This document shows, one piece after another, positions 52,373 through 54,131 of a stretch of 54,131 nucleotides of DNA (positions are counted from its first letter, which is position 1; each line of letters opens with the position of its first letter). The stretch is from RECO01 sp050485385 (lineage in GTDB: Bacteria > Pseudomonadota > Alphaproteobacteria > Geminicoccales > Geminicoccaceae), in NCBI GenBank assembly GCA_050485385.1, contig JBJHBG010000014.1, positions 1 to 54,131 of the forward strand, given 5' to 3'. The translations under genes and the position numbers were made by a program. Under the pieces are notes generated by a model that saw only the letters and a list, made by a program, of their open reading frames with translations, was not told the DNA's origin and ran no database searches.

Positions 52373-53677
52373 ATGGTCCAGACCGTCCGCGCGAGCTGGC
52401 CCCTGTTCCTGGGGCTCGCGCTCTTGATGCTCGGCAACGGCCTGCAGGGGACGTTGCTCGGGCTGCGCGCCGACATCGAGGGCTTTCCGACGGCCGTCAC
52501 CGGCCTCGTCATGTCGATCTTCTACGCGGGCTATCTGATCGGCGCGGTCAGGGCTCCCGTGCTGATCGCGCGGGTCGGTCACATCCGCGTCTTCGCCGCC
52601 TTTTCGGCCCTCGCCTCGGCGGCGGTGCTGCTGCATGCCGTGTTTCTGCAGCCGGTTCTCTGGGGCGTCATGCGGCTGATCTCCGGCTTCTCGTTCGCGA
52701 CCCTGTTCATCGTCGCCGAGAGCTGGCTCAACGGGCAGACCAGGAACGCCGACCGCGCCAAGGTGCTCGGTTTCTACATGTTCGTCGTCTTCGGCGGCAT
52801 GGGTGCGGGCCAGCTTCTCCTGGGCCTCGCCGATCCCGGCAGCTTCGTCCTCTTTACCGCCGTGTCGGTGCTGGTCTCGGTCGCCGTGGTGCCGATGCTC
52901 CTGACCAGCGGCCCGGCGCCGGCGATCCCGCCGGTCCAGCGCATCGATCTTCCGGGGCTCTACCGGACGTCGCCCTTGGGGATCGTCGGCACGTTCGCCG
53001 CCGGGCTCACGGGCGGCGCCGTGTTCGGCATGGGGGCGGTCTTCGCCAGCCAACTCGGCCTGACGATCGGTGGCGTCGCCGTCTTCATGTTCGCCCTGAT
53101 GATGGCGGCGATGCTCGGCCAGTTCCCGGTAGGTTACCTCGCCGACCGGTTCGATCGCCGGCTGGTCATCATCGTCGCGGCGTTCTCGGCGGGCGCCGCA
53201 GGTCTCGGCGCGGTCGCGGCCGACGGCCTCGGCACGCTCGCCCTGCTCGTCGTCACGGTGTTCGTCGCCTTTCCGCTCTACTCGGTGAGCGTCGCCCACA
53301 CCAACGACCATCTCGACACGGGCGGCATGGTGGCGGCCGCCGGCGGTCTCATGATGGTGAACGGCTGCGGCGCGGCTTTGGGACCGTTCGCCGTCGGCTT
53401 GGCGATGACCGGGCTCGGCCCCGTCGGCTTCGCCCTGTTCGTGGGCGCGGTCTACGTCGCCCTCGGGCTGTTCGGTTTCTACCGTACGTTTAGGCGAGCC
53501 GCGGTGCCGCTGGACGAGCAGGGTCCCACCCTGCCGGTGCCCCGAGCCAGTCCCGTCGGCACCGCGCTGGCCCAGGAAGCCGCCGTCGAGCGATCGCCCG
53601 GCGAGCCGGTCGGCCTCGCGGAGAGCGGCGCCGACATCGGTGGCCCATCGCCCGACAAGCAGCCCAATCTGGTTTAG
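52373..53677 (+). CDS. MFS transporter (YcaD-like)
   Basis: 434 residues, 12 hydrophobic segments. SIFYAGYLIGAVRAPVLIARVGHIRVF is the MFS loop 2-3 region, LFIVAESWLNGQTRNADRAKVLGFYM is characteristic of the YcaD-like branch, and GYLADRFDRR a second loop motif. The C-terminal 60 residues are polar. It follows the GS gene by 45 bases and may import the polyamine, but this is only positional. Confidence 0.88.
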   Translation: MVQTVRASWPLFLGLALLMLGNGLQGTLLGLRADIEGFPTAVTGLVMSIFYAGYLIGAVRAPVLIARVGHIRVFAAFSALASAAVLLHAVFLQPVLWGVMRLISGFSFATLFIVAESWLNGQTRNADRAKVLGFYMFVVFGGMGAGQLLLGLADPGSFVLFTAVSVLVSVAVVPMLLTSGPAPAIPPVQRIDLPGLYRTSPLGIVGTFAAGLTGGAVFGMGAVFASQLGLTIGGVAVFMFALMMAAMLGQFPVGYLADRFDRRLVIIVAAFSAGAAGLGAVAADGLGTLALLVVTVFVAFPLYSVSVAHTNDHLDTGGMVAAAGGLMMVNGCGAALGPFAVGLAMTGLGPVGFALFVGAVYVALGLFGFYRTFRRAAVPLDEQGPTLPVPRASPVGTALAQEAAVERSPGEPVGLAESGADIGGPSPDKQPNLV

Positions 53678-53801
53678 GAGCCCGGTTTTTGTCCGACCTG
53701 GACGTGTGCCCGCTCGTCAAGCCCGTTCTTCCGGTGTAGGTTGGAGGATACGTCGTGTGATGGGCTGCGGGCGATGCCCGTCGTTATCGGGGGCGGATCG
53801 T
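53678..53801. other. 124-base intergenic region upstream of the RRM gene
   Basis: Contains a small hairpin CGGGC-GAT-GCCCG (53768-53780) and GGTTGGAGGA. I see no clear promoter or terminator. Confidence 0.3.
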
Positions 53802-54118
53802 ATGAGCCGGAAATTGTTCGTCGCCAACTTCCCCTACTCGACCGGCGAAGAAAGCTTGCGCGAGTTGTTCGCGCCGTTCGGCGAGGTCGAGGAGATCAAG
53901 ATCATCTACGACCGGGAGACCGGGCGCAGCCGGGGTTTCGGCTTCGTGATGATGGAAACCGAAGAGCATTGCGTGACGGCGGCCGAGGCCTTGAACGGCG
54001 CCGATCTGGGTGGGCGCAGCATCGCCGTTCGCGTCGCCGAGCCGCGGCCGCACGGCGGCGCCGAGCGGGCCGACGGCGAGGCGCGCCAGGGGCCCAAGCG
54101 GTTCGCGCTGGCGCGGCC
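53802..54118 (+). CDS. RNA-binding protein with an RRM domain, 3' end missing
   Basis: Open to the window edge. One RRM: RNP2 KLFVANFPYS (4-13) and RNP1 RGFGFVMM (44-51), followed by AVRVAEPRPHGG and an Arg/Gly/Glu-rich linker. Typical of small glycine-rich bacterial RRM proteins induced by cold, about 80-120 residues. The last 13 bases are adaptor, so the true C-terminus is unknown. Confidence 0.88.
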
Positions 54119-54131
54119 CTGTCTCTTATAC
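54119..54131. other. Sequencing-adaptor remnant (Tn5/Nextera mosaic end)
   Basis: CTGTCTCTTATAC is the first 13 bases of the 19-base mosaic end used in Nextera libraries. At a contig terminus this is read-through adaptor, not genome. Confidence 0.92.

Overview
The window looks like a draft-assembly segment of a GC-rich (about 70% by eye, not counted) alphaproteobacterium, probably Rhodospirillales/Geminicoccales-like. That placement is inferred from tol-pal-cpoB-tilS-ftsH gene order, the alphaproteobacterial FtsH N-terminus, aerobic cobaltochelatase cobS/cobT behind a J-domain gene, and a full ccoNOQP-ccoGHIS cluster. No rRNA, tRNA, CRISPR array, transposase or prophage was seen, and no gene-free stretch exceeds 300 bases. 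One N-gap (3598-3607) breaks cpoB, and the last 13 bases match the Nextera/Tn5 mosaic-end adaptor, so the right edge is a contig end.

Layout. 1-7009: 3' end of tolA, a TolA-domain-like lipoprotein, tolB, pal, cpoB (gapped), tilS, ftsH (+ strand envelope-integrity operon). 7160-7453: ABM-type monooxygenase. 7559-11639 (-): DUF2189 membrane protein, a small membrane protein, two tandem MlaC-like periplasmic proteins, a ThDP-dependent enzyme. 11845-19806 (+): cbb3 oxidase structural genes ccoNOQP and maturation genes ccoGHIS; the 5' end of ccoI carries GC-rich palindromes. 19889-21836: TolC-like outer-membrane protein and an acetyltransferase. 21827-26333 (-): histidine phosphatase, SRPBCC protein, UxaA-type dehydratase, VOC-like protein, secreted EEP-family protein. 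26411-27382: Gfo/Idh/MocA oxidoreductase. 27462-28970 (-): five small exported proteins (two tandem Cys-rich micro-lipoproteins, two glycine-zipper lipoproteins, one Rap1a/Tai-like protein). 29074-30548: zur divergent from mepA. 30643-33188 (-): DUF4394 protein and a second ThDP enzyme. 33268-34436: cupin and a SAM-methyltransferase-like protein. 34494-44454: an ArgE/DapE deacylase divergent from a seven-gene operon combining an Opp/Dpp-type ABC importer with two amidohydrolases. 44575-48072 (-): J-domain protein, cobS, cobT. 48182-49519: MATE exporter. 49606-50082: Hsp20 behind a ROSE-like 5'UTR. 50194-53677: PuuD-like hydrolase, PuuA-like glutamine synthetase, MFS transporter. 53802-end: RRM protein, truncated.

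How the parts work together. The left part is envelope maintenance (Tol-Pal, FtsH, MlaC-like lipid carriers). The middle is microaerobic respiration with its copper and haem maturation set. The right part is scavenging of amide/peptide and polyamine-type nitrogen plus cobalamin synthesis. The less ordinary items are the TolA-like lipoprotein coupled to tolA, the micro-lipoprotein island, the ROSE-like thermosensor, the palindromic elements inside ccoI, and the amidohydrolase/ABC operon.
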